Assembly (NCBI GenBank): GCA_963838735.1 | Contig: CAWISG010000003.1 | Span: forward strand, 248,001-312,000 | From: Parerythrobacter_A sp963838735 | Lineage (GTDB): Bacteria; Pseudomonadota; Alphaproteobacteria; Sphingomonadales; Sphingomonadaceae | Reading direction: 5' to 3' | DNA length: 64,000 nucleotides | In this document: positions 8,619-16,794 of the stretch, piece by piece | Layout of the letters: every line of letters starts with the position of its first letter | How positions within the stretch are numbered: the stretch's first letter is position 1 | Translations under genes and position numbers: made by a program | Notes under the pieces: model-generated | Told to the model about the DNA's origin: nothing | The model's input: only the letters and a program-made list of their open reading frames with translations | Databases searched by the model: none

Positions 8619-9193
8619 GTAAAAGGTCCGTAAATACGCGTTGGCGTGATGATGGCGTCCATCGCAATATCGTGCGGTTCCAGCGGCAGCCTCTCGACTT
8701 GTTGCTCATCCCATGCCAGCGCGAAAGCCTGCGATCGCTTGTTGTCTCCAAACCAGCGGTCGTAATGCCCGCCACCCTGACCCAGCCTGCCGCCATCCGC
8801 GGTGAAAGCGAGCAGCGGAACAAAGTGAACGTCTGGCACGACCCGTTCGCTCGACCGGGTTGGCTGCAAGGCGCCCCAGGGACCGGGTTCCAGATCGGAA
8901 TTGCCAATCGGGTCGAGCGAAACGGCGAATTCCATCACGCTGCCCTTGTCGGCAAAAAACGGTCGCGCCACACGGTGTCTGGCTTCGGCGAAGAACGCGG
9001 CGTAAGCGTCGCTCGGAGCTTCATTGCCCGTTGCGGTGTAAATGGAGACGACAGCATCGTTGGCGATGCGGTCCAGAATGGCTTTCGGTGGATGGCGAAA
9101 CAACAGCGCACGAAGCCCCGCAGGTTGGGCGGCAACCGCCGCGTCACGAACCGCGCGCATTTTTGTTCGCAGTTGTGATTTGCTTTCAAGCAT
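8615..9193 (-). CDS. 5-formyltetrahydrofolate cyclo-ligase
   Basis: 192 residues from the ATG at 9193. Converts 5-formyl-THF to 5,10-methenyl-THF with ATP. Signatures: basic N-terminal KSQLRTKMRAVRDA for ATP/folate, VPLLAFTADGGRLGQGGGHYDRW (family motif LGxGGGYYDR) and the C-terminal HDIAMDAIITP. The ORF stays open to 9280, but that extension lies in the 6S RNA candidate, so the 9193 start is chosen. The 6S-RNA to cyclo-ligase order is the conserved ssrS-fau (ygfA) arrangement known in many proteobacteria. Confidence 0.93.
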   Translation of the reverse strand: MLESKSQLRTKMRAVRDAAVAAQPAGLRALLFRHPPKAILDRIANDAVVSIYTATGNEAPSDAYAAFFAEARHRVARPFFADKGSVMEFAVSLDPIGNSDLEPGPWGALQPTRSSERVVPDVHFVPLLAFTADGGRLGQGGGHYDRWFGDNKRSQAFALAWDEQQVERLPLEPHDIAMDAIITPTRIYGPFT

Positions 9194-9227
9194 TAGCTGC
9201 AATGCTCTGTAAAACAGGAACAAAGGG

Positions 9228-9422
9228 AAGTGGCGGAACCACCATGGGTCGTTCTCCGGGGAAATCCTCTGACGCCTCAACGTCAGGTGGGTGCCGTATA
9301 CTCCGGTCCCCGGGTTTCACCTGGAAGGCGAAGGGGCCCATGTTCCAGAGCAGGGACAGCTCCCTAGGAATGCTTATAGCCTCAGGGATGTTCTGTCGGC
9401 ACGTGCCGGGCAGTCCCGCCAT
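9228..9422 (-). ncRNA. ssrS: 6S RNA candidate
   Basis: About 195 nt, directly upstream of the 5-formyltetrahydrofolate cyclo-ligase gene on the same strand, the usual 6S position. A closing helix pairs TGGCGGAAC (9231-9239) with GTCCCGCCA (9413-9421) with one mismatch. Inside it are a small CTGACG/CGTCAG hairpin (about 9269-9286), as in the 6S central bubble, and a terminal GC-rich arm (GTCCCC/GGGGCC, about 9306-9338). A sigma-70 promoter match lies 5 bp upstream. The 6S identity rests on context and structure; the ends are approximate. Confidence 0.75.
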
Positions 9423-9426
9423 GCAT

Positions 9427-9455
9427 AAGCTAGGCGCTTGGCGCGGTTTTCTCAA
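9427..9455 (-). promoter_or_regulatory. Promoter of the 6S RNA candidate
   Basis: Minus-strand TTGAGA (plus 9450-9455), 17-bp spacer, TAGCTT (plus 9427-9432). It overlaps the last codons of zapA. Predicted start is near 9420, at the foot of the 6S closing helix. Confidence 0.5.
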
Positions 9456-10011
9456 GCTTCACGGCCACGGCTTCTAGCAAATCGGCGAATTGTTCGAGCG
9501 CAGGAGCGAGATCGTCCGGTACCGGTGCATCCATTGCAGCCTGCGCCCTCTCATCCGCTTCCGCGAGTTCGCGGCGCAACTGCCTGATCGTGTCGTCACG
9601 CGCGGATAGCGCCAGATTGGCCTGCGCGGCTTCTTCCCGCGCCGAGGAAAGGTCGGTGGCAGTCTGCGCGCTGGCTTCTTGCAATCGGCTCCGCGATGCT
9701 TCCAGCTGTCGACCGAGTTCGGTCACGTCGCGCTCAGCTTGCGAGACGCTGTCTTCCAGCTCCGAAAGGCTTTCCCGCGCCGCAGCGGCATCGGAATGGG
9801 CGCTGGCCAGTTTTGCCTTGCTGTCGTGCAACTCGTCGGCGACTGCGAGGCCCGCAAACAGCAGCTTCTGCGCATCCTGGCCCGACGTTATGCCGAGCTG
9901 CGCCAGCTTTGCGTCCAATACCTCACCTAGTGCGGATACATGCGCCTCTTCGCCTTCTCCACAAGCGACGGTGTAGCTGCGGTCGGCAATCGAAAAGGTG
10001 ACCTTGCTCAC
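9430..10011 (-). CDS. zapA: Cell division protein ZapA, long coiled-coil form
   Basis: 193 residues. ZapA binds FtsZ and promotes Z-ring bundling in the cytoplasm. The N-terminal ~70 residues (VTFSIADRSYTVACGEGEE, LFAGLAVADELHD) are the ZapA fold; from about 60 to 165 is a continuous Ala/Glu/Arg coiled coil, followed by an acidic linker and a short C-terminal amphipathic stretch. Typical ZapA is ~110 residues, so the coiled coil is much extended. The start overlaps the upstream small ORF by 4 bp. Confidence 0.87.
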   Translation of the reverse strand: MSKVTFSIADRSYTVACGEGEEAHVSALGEVLDAKLAQLGITSGQDAQKLLFAGLAVADELHDSKAKLASAHSDAAAARESLSELEDSVSQAERDVTELGRQLEASRSRLQEASAQTATDLSSAREEAAQANLALSARDDTIRQLRRELAEADERAQAAMDAPVPDDLAPALEQFADLLEAVAVKLEKTAPSA

Positions 10012-10181
10012 GGATCCAGCTCCGCGATAACGCCATCGAGCGCAGCGATTTGCCGCTTCACTTCGCGCCGCAAGGTTTCATGAAGGGCAAACTCTTGCGC
10101 CAAGCGGTCGGCGTGGGTGGCGATGCGCGCCAGTGCCGCCTCAATCCGTTGCGCAGCGTCTTCGATGCGGTTCCCACTCAT
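10008..10181 (-). CDS. Small coiled-coil protein preceding zapA
   Basis: 57 residues from the ATG at 10181. Almost entirely helical and charged: heptad-like IEDAAQRIEAALARIATHADRL and REVKRQIAALDGVIAELD. No family name can be given from sequence, but it is translationally coupled to zapA (4-bp overlap), so a part in divisome assembly is a fair inference. Confidence 0.6.
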   Translation of the reverse strand: MSGNRIEDAAQRIEAALARIATHADRLAQEFALHETLRREVKRQIAALDGVIAELDP

Positions 10182-10394
10182 GTGTATCTTTATAGGCGTG
10201 CGTGCCAAGGGAAGCAAAGGGTTGCGCTGTGCTGTTGATAACCTTCCTTAGGAGGGTGGGCCGCAGGTCGGGTTGACCTCGCCCGACTGGCTGCGCAAAG
10301 CCGTGGACGCAGTCTTTGCGTTCGAACTCGAAGAACTGTTGCCATTGCCATCAGCATTGTCATCGCCGTTACCGATCCACAGGAGCCGACACAG
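10182..10394. other. Intergenic region between the zapA unit and tkt
   Basis: 213 bp between divergent genes. AGGAG lies about 10 bases before the tkt ATG. No confident promoter or hairpin was identified. Bases 10248-10380 read on the minus strand give a Ser/Asn/Asp-rich sequence with no start codon (see findings). Confidence 0.4.
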
Positions 10395-12392
10395 ATGCCT
10401 ACCGAAACCGCGCGGCAACAGTCGATGGCGAATGCAATCCGGGCGCTGTCGATGGATGCGGTGCAGGCGGCCAATAGCGGGCACCCCGGTATGCCGATGG
10501 GCATGGCCGACGTGGCGACGGTGCTGTTCACACAGTTTCTGAAGTACGACGCCGCCGACCCGCACTGGCCCGACCGCGACCGTTTCGTGCTGAGCGCCGG
10601 ACATGGCTCGATGCTCATTTACAGCCTTCTGAACCTTGCCGGATACGCCGCGCCTACGATGGACGACATCCGCAATTTTCGACAGCTGGGCAGTCCGTGC
10701 GCCGGGCACCCGGAGAACTTCCTGCTGGACGGCGTGGAATGCACCACCGGGCCGCTGGGGCAGGGGGTTGGCATGGCGGTGGGCATGGCGATTGCGGAGC
10801 GGCATTTGAATGCCCGCTTCGGTGATGCCTTGGTCGATCATTGCACTTGGGTCGTTGCGGGTGACGGGTGCCTGATGGAAGGTCTGAACCACGAGGCCAT
10901 CGGGCTGGCCGGGCACTTGAAACTAAGCCGGTTGAACGTTTTGTGGGACGATAATTCCATCACCATAGACGGCAGCGCGGACCTTTCCACCAGCGAGGAT
11001 GTGGCCGCCCGTCACGTCGCCGCAGGGTGGCATGTGGAACGCTGCGACGGGCACGACTTTGCCGATATCGCGCGGGCCATGCAGGCGGCGCAGGACGATC
11101 CGCGCCCCTCGCTGATCGCCTGCAAGACGGTGATCGGCAAGACCGCGCCAACCAAGGCAGGCACCGCGGCAGTGCACGGTTCCCCGCTGGGCGACGAAGA
11201 GATTGCCGGAGCGCGCAAGGCGATGGGCTGGGAACATAAGCCTTTCGTCATTCCGGACGACATAGCAACCGCGTGGCGTGAAGCCGGAAAGCGCGGTACA
11301 GAGACAAATGCGGCTTGGAGAAAGCGCAGGGACGATAGCGACCACAAAGACGCCTTCGGGGACTGCCTTGAGCCGCTGGGGGACAATGTAGGCCCTGCGA
11401 TAGAAGCGCATATCCGCAGTCTGGCCAGCGAACCGAAAAACGTCGCAACCCGAAAGTCATCCGAAATGGCGCTGGTGCCATTGACCGAAAAATTGCCGCA
11501 ACTGATCGGCGGCTCGGCCGACCTGACTGGTTCCAACAACACCAAGACGCCCAGCACCATGCCGTTCACGGCAGACGACTATGCGGGACGGTACCTGTAT
11601 TACGGAATCCGCGAGTTCGGGATGGCTGCGGCGATGAACGGGATGATGCTGCACGGGGGTGTGACACCCTATGGCGGCACGTTCCTGATCTTCAGCGATT
11701 ATTGCCGCAATGCGATCCGCCTTTCGGCATTGCAGCAGGCGGGCGTTGTCTATGTAATGACGCATGACAGCATCGGGCTGGGCGAGGACGGGCCGACGCA
11801 CCAGCCGATCGAGCAGGTGATGAGCCTGCGCCTGATCCCCAATCTCAACGTGTATCGTCCGTGCGATTCGATAGAGACGGCGGAATGCTGGGCGCTGGCG
11901 CTCGCGTCGCCGGAGACGCCATCGATCATGGCGCTGACCCGACAGGCGCTGCCGCAGCTGCGCGGGGACGGCGACGCGGACTGGAACGCCGCGACCAACC
12001 GTTGTGCCAAGGGCGCGTATCGCCTGCGCGCGGCAGTAGGGGGGCGCGCAGTCATCCTGCTGGCAACCGGCTCCGAAGTCGCGCTGGCGATGGAAGTGGC
12101 GGACAAGCTGGAAGCGCAGGGCCACGGTGCGGATGTCGTGTCCATGCCATGCGCCGAACTGTTTGATGCGCAGGACGAGGCCTACCGCGCCGACATCCTG
12201 CCCGCTGGCATACCCGTCGTCTCGATGGAAGCCGGCACAACGCGGGGGTGGGAACGCTATACCGGCCGCGACGGGCTGACCATCGGGCTGGACCGTTTCG
12301 GCGCATCGGCTCCGGCGTCAGACCTGTTCGAAAAATTCGGCTTCACGGCGGGGGCCATCGTGCCGCGCATCCTCGATATTCTGACACACTAA
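10395..12392 (+). CDS. tkt: Transketolase
   Basis: 665 residues, the usual transketolase length. Moves two-carbon units between ketoses and aldoses in the pentose phosphate pathway. ThDP-binding: NSGHPGMPMG (28-37, His30), GDGCLMEG (156-163) with WDDNSIT (184-190). The pyrimidine domain has FGMAAAMNGM and HDSIGLGEDGPTHQP. RBS AGGAG precedes the ATG. It heads a run with gap and pgk, so C5/C3 sugar metabolism is co-located; the spacing to gap is 16 bp. Confidence 0.97.
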   Translation: MPTETARQQSMANAIRALSMDAVQAANSGHPGMPMGMADVATVLFTQFLKYDAADPHWPDRDRFVLSAGHGSMLIYSLLNLAGYAAPTMDDIRNFRQLGSPCAGHPENFLLDGVECTTGPLGQGVGMAVGMAIAERHLNARFGDALVDHCTWVVAGDGCLMEGLNHEAIGLAGHLKLSRLNVLWDDNSITIDGSADLSTSEDVAARHVAAGWHVERCDGHDFADIARAMQAAQDDPRPSLIACKTVIGKTAPTKAGTAAVHGSPLGDEEIAGARKAMGWEHKPFVIPDDIATAWREAGKRGTETNAAWRKRRDDSDHKDAFGDCLEPLGDNVGPAIEAHIRSLASEPKNVATRKSSEMALVPLTEKLPQLIGGSADLTGSNNTKTPSTMPFTADDYAGRYLYYGIREFGMAAAMNGMMLHGGVTPYGGTFLIFSDYCRNAIRLSALQQAGVVYVMTHDSIGLGEDGPTHQPIEQVMSLRLIPNLNVYRPCDSIETAECWALALASPETPSIMALTRQALPQLRGDGDADWNAATNRCAKGAYRLRAAVGGRAVILLATGSEVALAMEVADKLEAQGHGADVVSMPCAELFDAQDEAYRADILPAGIPVVSMEAGTTRGWERYTGRDGLTIGLDRFGASAPASDLFEKFGFTAGAIVPRILDILTH

Positions 12393-12408
12393 GACTGGAG
12401 CAAAACGC

Positions 12409-13416
12409 ATGGCCACGAAGGTTGCAATCAACGGTTTTGGGCGCATCGGACGCCTGGTGGCGCGCGCAATTCTGGAACGTGACGATCACGATCTGGAACT
12501 GATTGCGATCAACGATCTCGCCGACGCCGAAGCCAACGCGCTGCTGTTCCAGTATGACAGCACGCATGGCCGTTTCCCCGGCAAGGTCAGCGCCACTTCG
12601 GACAGTATCACCGTCGATGGCAAGAAAATCGCGGTCACCTCTGAACGCGACCCTGGCGCGTTACCGCATGGCGATATGAGCGTGGATATCGTGCTCGAAT
12701 GCACCGGCTTCTTCCAGTCACGCGAAGCCGCTGAACCGCATTTGAAAGCGGGTGCAAAGCGGGTGCTGATCTCCGCCCCGGCCAAGAACGTGTCCGCCAC
12801 GATTGTCTATGGTGTAAATCACGGGTCGCTGACGGGCGAGGATGTAATCGTGTCCAACGCCAGCTGCACCACCAACTGCCTCGCGCCGGTGGCCAAGGTG
12901 CTGAACGATGCAATAGGCATCGAACGCGGTTTCATGACCACAGTCCACAGCTACACCAACGACCAGCGCATGCTGGACCAGATGCATTCCGACATGCGGC
13001 GTGCACGCGGTGGCGCGCAGAACATAATTCCGACCACGACCGGCGCGGCGCGCGCAGTGGGGCTCGTGTTGCCGGAACTCGATGGCAAGCTGGACGGCAG
13101 CTCACTGCGCGTGCCGACGCCCAATGTCAGCCTTGTCGATCTGGTGTTCACACCACGCCGCGACACCAGCGCGGAAGAAATCAACGCGGCGCTGAAGGCG
13201 GCGTCCGATGGCGCGATGAAGGGTGTGCTGGATTATACCGACCAGCCGCTCGTCAGCAGCGATTTCAACCACTACCCCGCCAGCTCGACCATCGACAGCC
13301 TGGAAACATCGGTGATGGATGGCAAGCTGGCGCGCGTGGTCAGCTGGTACGACAACGAATGGGGCTTCTCAAACCGCATGATCGACACCGCCGGTGTCAT
13401 GCGCGGTTTCCTTTAG
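12409..13416 (+). CDS. gap: Glyceraldehyde-3-phosphate dehydrogenase, type I
   Basis: 335 residues. NAD(P)-binding GFGRIGR at 9-15, catalytic NASCTTNC with Cys153, and the C-terminal WYDNEWGFSNRM. Oxidises glyceraldehyde 3-phosphate to 1,3-bisphosphoglycerate. Coenzyme choice cannot be fixed by eye. It follows tkt by 16 bp; the following pgk is separated by a palindromic repeat element. Confidence 0.97.
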   Translation: MATKVAINGFGRIGRLVARAILERDDHDLELIAINDLADAEANALLFQYDSTHGRFPGKVSATSDSITVDGKKIAVTSERDPGALPHGDMSVDIVLECTGFFQSREAAEPHLKAGAKRVLISAPAKNVSATIVYGVNHGSLTGEDVIVSNASCTTNCLAPVAKVLNDAIGIERGFMTTVHSYTNDQRMLDQMHSDMRRARGGAQNIIPTTTGAARAVGLVLPELDGKLDGSSLRVPTPNVSLVDLVFTPRRDTSAEEINAALKAASDGAMKGVLDYTDQPLVSSDFNHYPASSTIDSLETSVMDGKLARVVSWYDNEWGFSNRMIDTAGVMRGFL

Positions 13417-13422
13417 ACATCT

Positions 13423-13514
13423 CCGTTCGCCCTGAGCTTGTCGAAGGGTTGCTCTGTTCTTTCAAACACTGCACGAAACGAAGGACGGTCCTTCGACAGG
13501 CTCAGGATGAACGG
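13423..13514. repeat. REP-like palindromic repeat between gap and pgk
   Basis: Left arm 13423-13448 and right arm 13490-13514 are inverted repeats: 22 of 25 bases pair, with a ~41-bp centre. The core (CCTGAGCTTGTCGAAGG and its complement) is the palindrome scattered in sphingomonad genomes, usually between genes. The right arm runs through the pgk start region. The 22/25 match is counted directly; the family assignment is from general knowledge. No other copy was noticed in this window. Confidence 0.8.
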
Positions 13515-14721
13515 TTTGGCAAAAGGTTTTAAAACTCTCGACGATCTGCCGGCGGACTTGGCCGGCAAGGTTGCGCTGGTCCGCGTCGATCTGAACCTGC
13601 CTATGTCGGGTGGTGCGGTGACCGACACCACCCGCATCGCGGCATCGCGCCCGACTATCCTCGAATTGGCGCGGAAGGGCGCGAAAGTCCTGCTGCTCGC
13701 GCATTTCGGGCGTCCGGGTGGCGCGCGTAATTCCACCATGTCGGTCAGCATGACGCTGGACGCGGTGGAGGACGTGCTGGGCCGCGAAGTCATGTTCATT
13801 CCCGAAGTGCAGGGACCGGTGGTCGAACAATCCGTCGGCATCCTGCGCAATGGGGATGTCGGCCTGCTGGAGAATACGCGGTTCTGGGAAGGCGAGGCAG
13901 CGAATGACGCGGACTTCGCCCGAGGCATCGCGGCGGCGGGCGATTTCTACGTCAACGATGCATTTTCCGCCGCCCACCGTGCCCATGTCAGCACCGAAGG
14001 TATCGCCCACATCTTGCCGTCTTTTGCCGGACGCGCGATGGCGGCGGAGCTGGCCGCGCTCGACAGCGCACTCGGCAATCCGCAGGCACCCGTTGCCGCT
14101 GTGGTGGGCGGGGCAAAAGTCTCGTCCAAGCTGGCCGTGCTGGAAAACCTTGTCGGGCGCGTTCAGCACCTCATCATCGGCGGGGGCATGGCAAACACCT
14201 TTCTCGCAGCGCGCGGCGTGTCGGTCGGGAAAAGCCTATGCGAACATGACCTGACCGACACGGCCAACACCATACTCGACACCGCCGACCATGCCGGATG
14301 CACCGTGCATCTGCCCTACGATGTGGTGGTGGCGACCGAGTTCGCAGCCAACCCGCCGAGCTTGCGGACCTGCAATGTCCATGAGGTGCGTGAAGACGAG
14401 ATGATCCTCGATATCGGCCCCACCGCCGTCGAAGCTTTGGCAGACGTGCTGAAAAATTGCCGGACGCTGGTGTGGAACGGACCGCTGGGCGCGTTCGAGA
14501 CTCCGCCTTTCGAAGAAGCGACGGTGGCTCTGGCGAAGACCGCGGCGGCTCTGACCCAGGACGGTTCGCTAACGTCGGTTGCGGGCGGAGGCGACACGAT
14601 CGCGGCTTTGAATGCTGCCGATGCGGCGGGTAATTTTAGCTATATTTCAACGGCTGGCGGTGCTTTCCTCGAATGGATGGAAGGTAAGGCATTGCCGGGC
14701 GTAGACGCGCTCACGCCATGA
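13507..14721 (+). CDS. pgk: Phosphoglycerate kinase
   Basis: 404 residues from the ATG at 13507. Transfers phosphate between 1,3-bisphosphoglycerate and ADP. Signatures: RVDLNLPM, AHFGRP, LLENTRFWEGE, NDAFSAAHRAH, VVGGAKVSSKL and the C-terminal nucleotide-site VAGGGDTIAAL and STAGGAFLEWMEG. The start is unusual: the ATG lies inside the right arm of the repeat at 13423-13514. An in-frame TTG at 13516 with AGGA 7 bp upstream gives an N-terminus (AKGFKTLDDLP) closer to usual Pgk starts. An open frame to 13438 is repeat-derived and not preferred. Confidence 0.93.
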   Translation: MNGLAKGFKTLDDLPADLAGKVALVRVDLNLPMSGGAVTDTTRIAASRPTILELARKGAKVLLLAHFGRPGGARNSTMSVSMTLDAVEDVLGREVMFIPEVQGPVVEQSVGILRNGDVGLLENTRFWEGEAANDADFARGIAAAGDFYVNDAFSAAHRAHVSTEGIAHILPSFAGRAMAAELAALDSALGNPQAPVAAVVGGAKVSSKLAVLENLVGRVQHLIIGGGMANTFLAARGVSVGKSLCEHDLTDTANTILDTADHAGCTVHLPYDVVVATEFAANPPSLRTCNVHEVREDEMILDIGPTAVEALADVLKNCRTLVWNGPLGAFETPPFEEATVALAKTAAALTQDGSLTSVAGGGDTIAALNAADAAGNFSYISTAGGAFLEWMEGKALPGVDALTP

Positions 14722-15161
14722 CAGCGCCGTTGTTTCCCGGCGCGAAGACCGTTTCCGAGGGCGAGTTCGCAGGCTGGTCCTATTGGGACAGCGATCCGTT
14801 CGAAAACCGCGCCGGTCCGTTCTACATGAACCGCGACGCGGGTGGTGAAACCGTCTGCGCCTTCCGCGCCGAACCGCGCCATATGAACACCGGCGGTTTC
14901 ACGCATGGCGGATGTCTGATGTCCTTCGCCGACTTTGCCCTGTTCTCGGTCGCGCAGGACGCGATGGATGGCGACCACGGCGTGACACTCAACATGGGCA
15001 GCGATTTCCTCGCCCCGTCGAAGGTCGGCCAGCTTATCGAAGCGCGCGGCCGCGTGGTGCGCGCAGGAGGCAAGACCATCTTTGTGGAAGGGCTGGTCAC
15101 CGCCGACGGCGAACCCGTGCTGCGGTTCAACGGTATCATTCGCAAGATACGCAGCAACTGA
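14718..15161 (+). CDS. PaaI-type hotdog thioesterase
   Basis: 147 residues, single hotdog domain. The core TGGFTHGGCLMSFADFALF carries the HGG loop typical of the PaaI/acyl-CoA thioesterase group, followed by VTLNMGSDFLAP and the strand LIEARGRVVRAGGKTIFVEG. Probably hydrolyses an acyl-CoA or aryl-CoA; the substrate is unknown. ATGA overlap (4 bp) with pgk shows translational coupling to a glycolytic gene, a linkage with no obvious metabolic reason. Confidence 0.87.
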   Translation: MTAPLFPGAKTVSEGEFAGWSYWDSDPFENRAGPFYMNRDAGGETVCAFRAEPRHMNTGGFTHGGCLMSFADFALFSVAQDAMDGDHGVTLNMGSDFLAPSKVGQLIEARGRVVRAGGKTIFVEGLVTADGEPVLRFNGIIRKIRSN

Positions 15162-15166
15162 TAGGC

Positions 15167-15814
15167 ATGGCCGACACCCGCGCCTTGTTCGCAACGCCGC
15201 TGGTGGTCGATACCCTGCAAAGCGCGGAGGGGCTTCGCTTGCTGCGCCTGGCTATCGAGGCAGAGCAGGCGCGGGATGCGGCAGGGGTCAGCATCTCAAA
15301 TATTGGCGGCTGGCATTCCAACACGCAGATGATCGACTGGGGCGGGGAGGCAGCGCGCGCGCTTGCCTACAAGGCGATGACGATGGCCGATGCGCAGACG
15401 GTGGACGTGAAATCGCCCGCGAAATCGCGCTATGAATGGGTGCCGGAAATGTGGGCTAATGTCAGCAAGGCCGGTGCCGCCAACCAGTATCATTGCCATC
15501 CCGGCAGCTTCTGGTCGGCGGTTGCCTATGTTGACGATGGCTATGCGGGCGATGACGATGCGGGGTTAGGCGGGGAGCTGCAACTGCTGGACCCGCGCAT
15601 GCCAACGGTCGCGATGGCTGCGCCCGATCTGGTGTTTGCCGGGCCGGACGGCAGCGCGCTTCGCACCGAATTGTCGATCCGCCCGCGCACCGGGATGATT
15701 GTGTTGTTTCCAAGCTGGCTGCAACACGCCGTGCGACCATTCGCAGGCACCGAAACGCGCATTTCGATTGCGATTAACCTGACCGCCGTTCTGCCCGCCC
15801 CGCCGCGCGGCTAA
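15167..15814 (+). CDS. 2OG-Fe(II) oxygenase superfamily protein (TIGR02466-like)
   Basis: 215 residues. Pattern of the TIGR02466 family: an N-terminal segment FATPLVVDT, a central SWxxVYxxGAxxxxHxHP-like region (WANVSKAGAANQYHCHPGSFWSAVAYVDD) that supplies the first metal histidine, and the C-terminal FPSWLQHAVRPFAGTETRISIAIN with the distal His and 2-oxoglutarate-binding Arg. The start at 15167 follows the thioesterase stop by 5 bp. A longer frame open from 14912 overlaps the thioesterase gene and is a shadow. Substrate unknown. Confidence 0.8.
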   Translation: MADTRALFATPLVVDTLQSAEGLRLLRLAIEAEQARDAAGVSISNIGGWHSNTQMIDWGGEAARALAYKAMTMADAQTVDVKSPAKSRYEWVPEMWANVSKAGAANQYHCHPGSFWSAVAYVDDGYAGDDDAGLGGELQLLDPRMPTVAMAAPDLVFAGPDGSALRTELSIRPRTGMIVLFPSWLQHAVRPFAGTETRISIAINLTAVLPAPPRG

Positions 15815-15888
15815 TCCTTGCGGCTACTTACTGGCAAAGCTAGACGGCGGTCCTTACGATCCACGGTTTGCGAGGGGCAGCGGTTTTT

Positions 15889-16782
15889 ATGAATTTTGCA
15901 GAAATGACAGCCAAGGTGGGCACGGGCGACGGCTTTATCGCGGCGCTGGATCAGTCCGGCGGATCGACCCCGAAGGCATTGGCTGGATACGGCGTCAGCG
16001 AAGACGATTGGGATGGCGAAGAGGATATGTTCGCGCAAATCCACGCCATGCGCTGCCGCGTCGTCGAAAGCGATGCGTTTACCGGCGAAAAAGTGATAGG
16101 TGCAATCCTGTTCGAACGCACGATGGAAGGCTGCACGCCGTCCGGCACCGGCATTCCGGAACGGCTGAAACAAAAGGGTGTCGTCCCGTTCCTGAAAGTG
16201 GACAAGGGGATGCACGATGTCGCCGATGGCGCGCAGACGATGAAGCCGATGCCCGGGTTGGGCGAGATGTGCGCGCGGGCAAAATCGCTGGGCATGTTCG
16301 GTACCAAGATGCGCTCGGTCATTCACGAGGCGAACGAAGCGGGCGTTGCTGCCGTAATCGCGCAGCAGATGGATTTCGGGTTGGAAATCCTGGGTCACGG
16401 GCTGGTGCCGATCCTGGAACCCGAAGTCAGCCTGAAAAGCGAAACGCGCAGCGCTGCGGATGCGCTGGTGCTATCCAATATGCTCGAACAGCTCGACCGT
16501 GTGCCAGACGGTAAGCAGGTTATCCTGAAACTGACTATTCCCGCTGAAGCCAATACCTACGCCCCGCTAGTCACGCATCCCAAGGTGCTGCGCGTGGTGG
16601 CCCTGTCCGGTGGATACACGCGCGACGAAGCGGTGCGCGAGCTGGCGAAGAACAGCGGCATGATTGCCAGTTTCAGTCGGGCGCTATTGCAGGAATTGCG
16701 CGTGTCGATGGACGATGCCGAGTTCGACGCGGCGCTGGCCGAAGCCATCGACGAAATTCGCGCCGCCAGCATGGCCGGATAG
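15889..16782 (+). CDS. Fructose-bisphosphate aldolase, class I
   Basis: 297 residues from the ATG at 15889. Class I (Schiff-base) aldolase of the short bacterial type: ALDQSGGSTPKAL near 15-30, ERTMEG, FLKVDKGM (substrate-contact Lys), and ILKLTIPAEANTY with the Schiff-base Lys near 216. Cleaves fructose 1,6-bisphosphate to triose phosphates. Same strand as tkt, gap and pgk, a coherent sugar-phosphate block, though two unrelated genes sit between. Followed 12 bp later by thiE. Confidence 0.92.
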   Translation: MNFAEMTAKVGTGDGFIAALDQSGGSTPKALAGYGVSEDDWDGEEDMFAQIHAMRCRVVESDAFTGEKVIGAILFERTMEGCTPSGTGIPERLKQKGVVPFLKVDKGMHDVADGAQTMKPMPGLGEMCARAKSLGMFGTKMRSVIHEANEAGVAAVIAQQMDFGLEILGHGLVPILEPEVSLKSETRSAADALVLSNMLEQLDRVPDGKQVILKLTIPAEANTYAPLVTHPKVLRVVALSGGYTRDEAVRELAKNSGMIASFSRALLQELRVSMDDAEFDAALAEAIDEIRAASMAG

Positions 16783-16794
16783 CACGCTACCCTC

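Noticed and set aside
8615..9280. Longer 221-residue form of 5-formyltetrahydrofolate cyclo-ligase.
   Set aside because: The extra 29 residues translate the 6S RNA candidate; the start at 9193 matches the family better.
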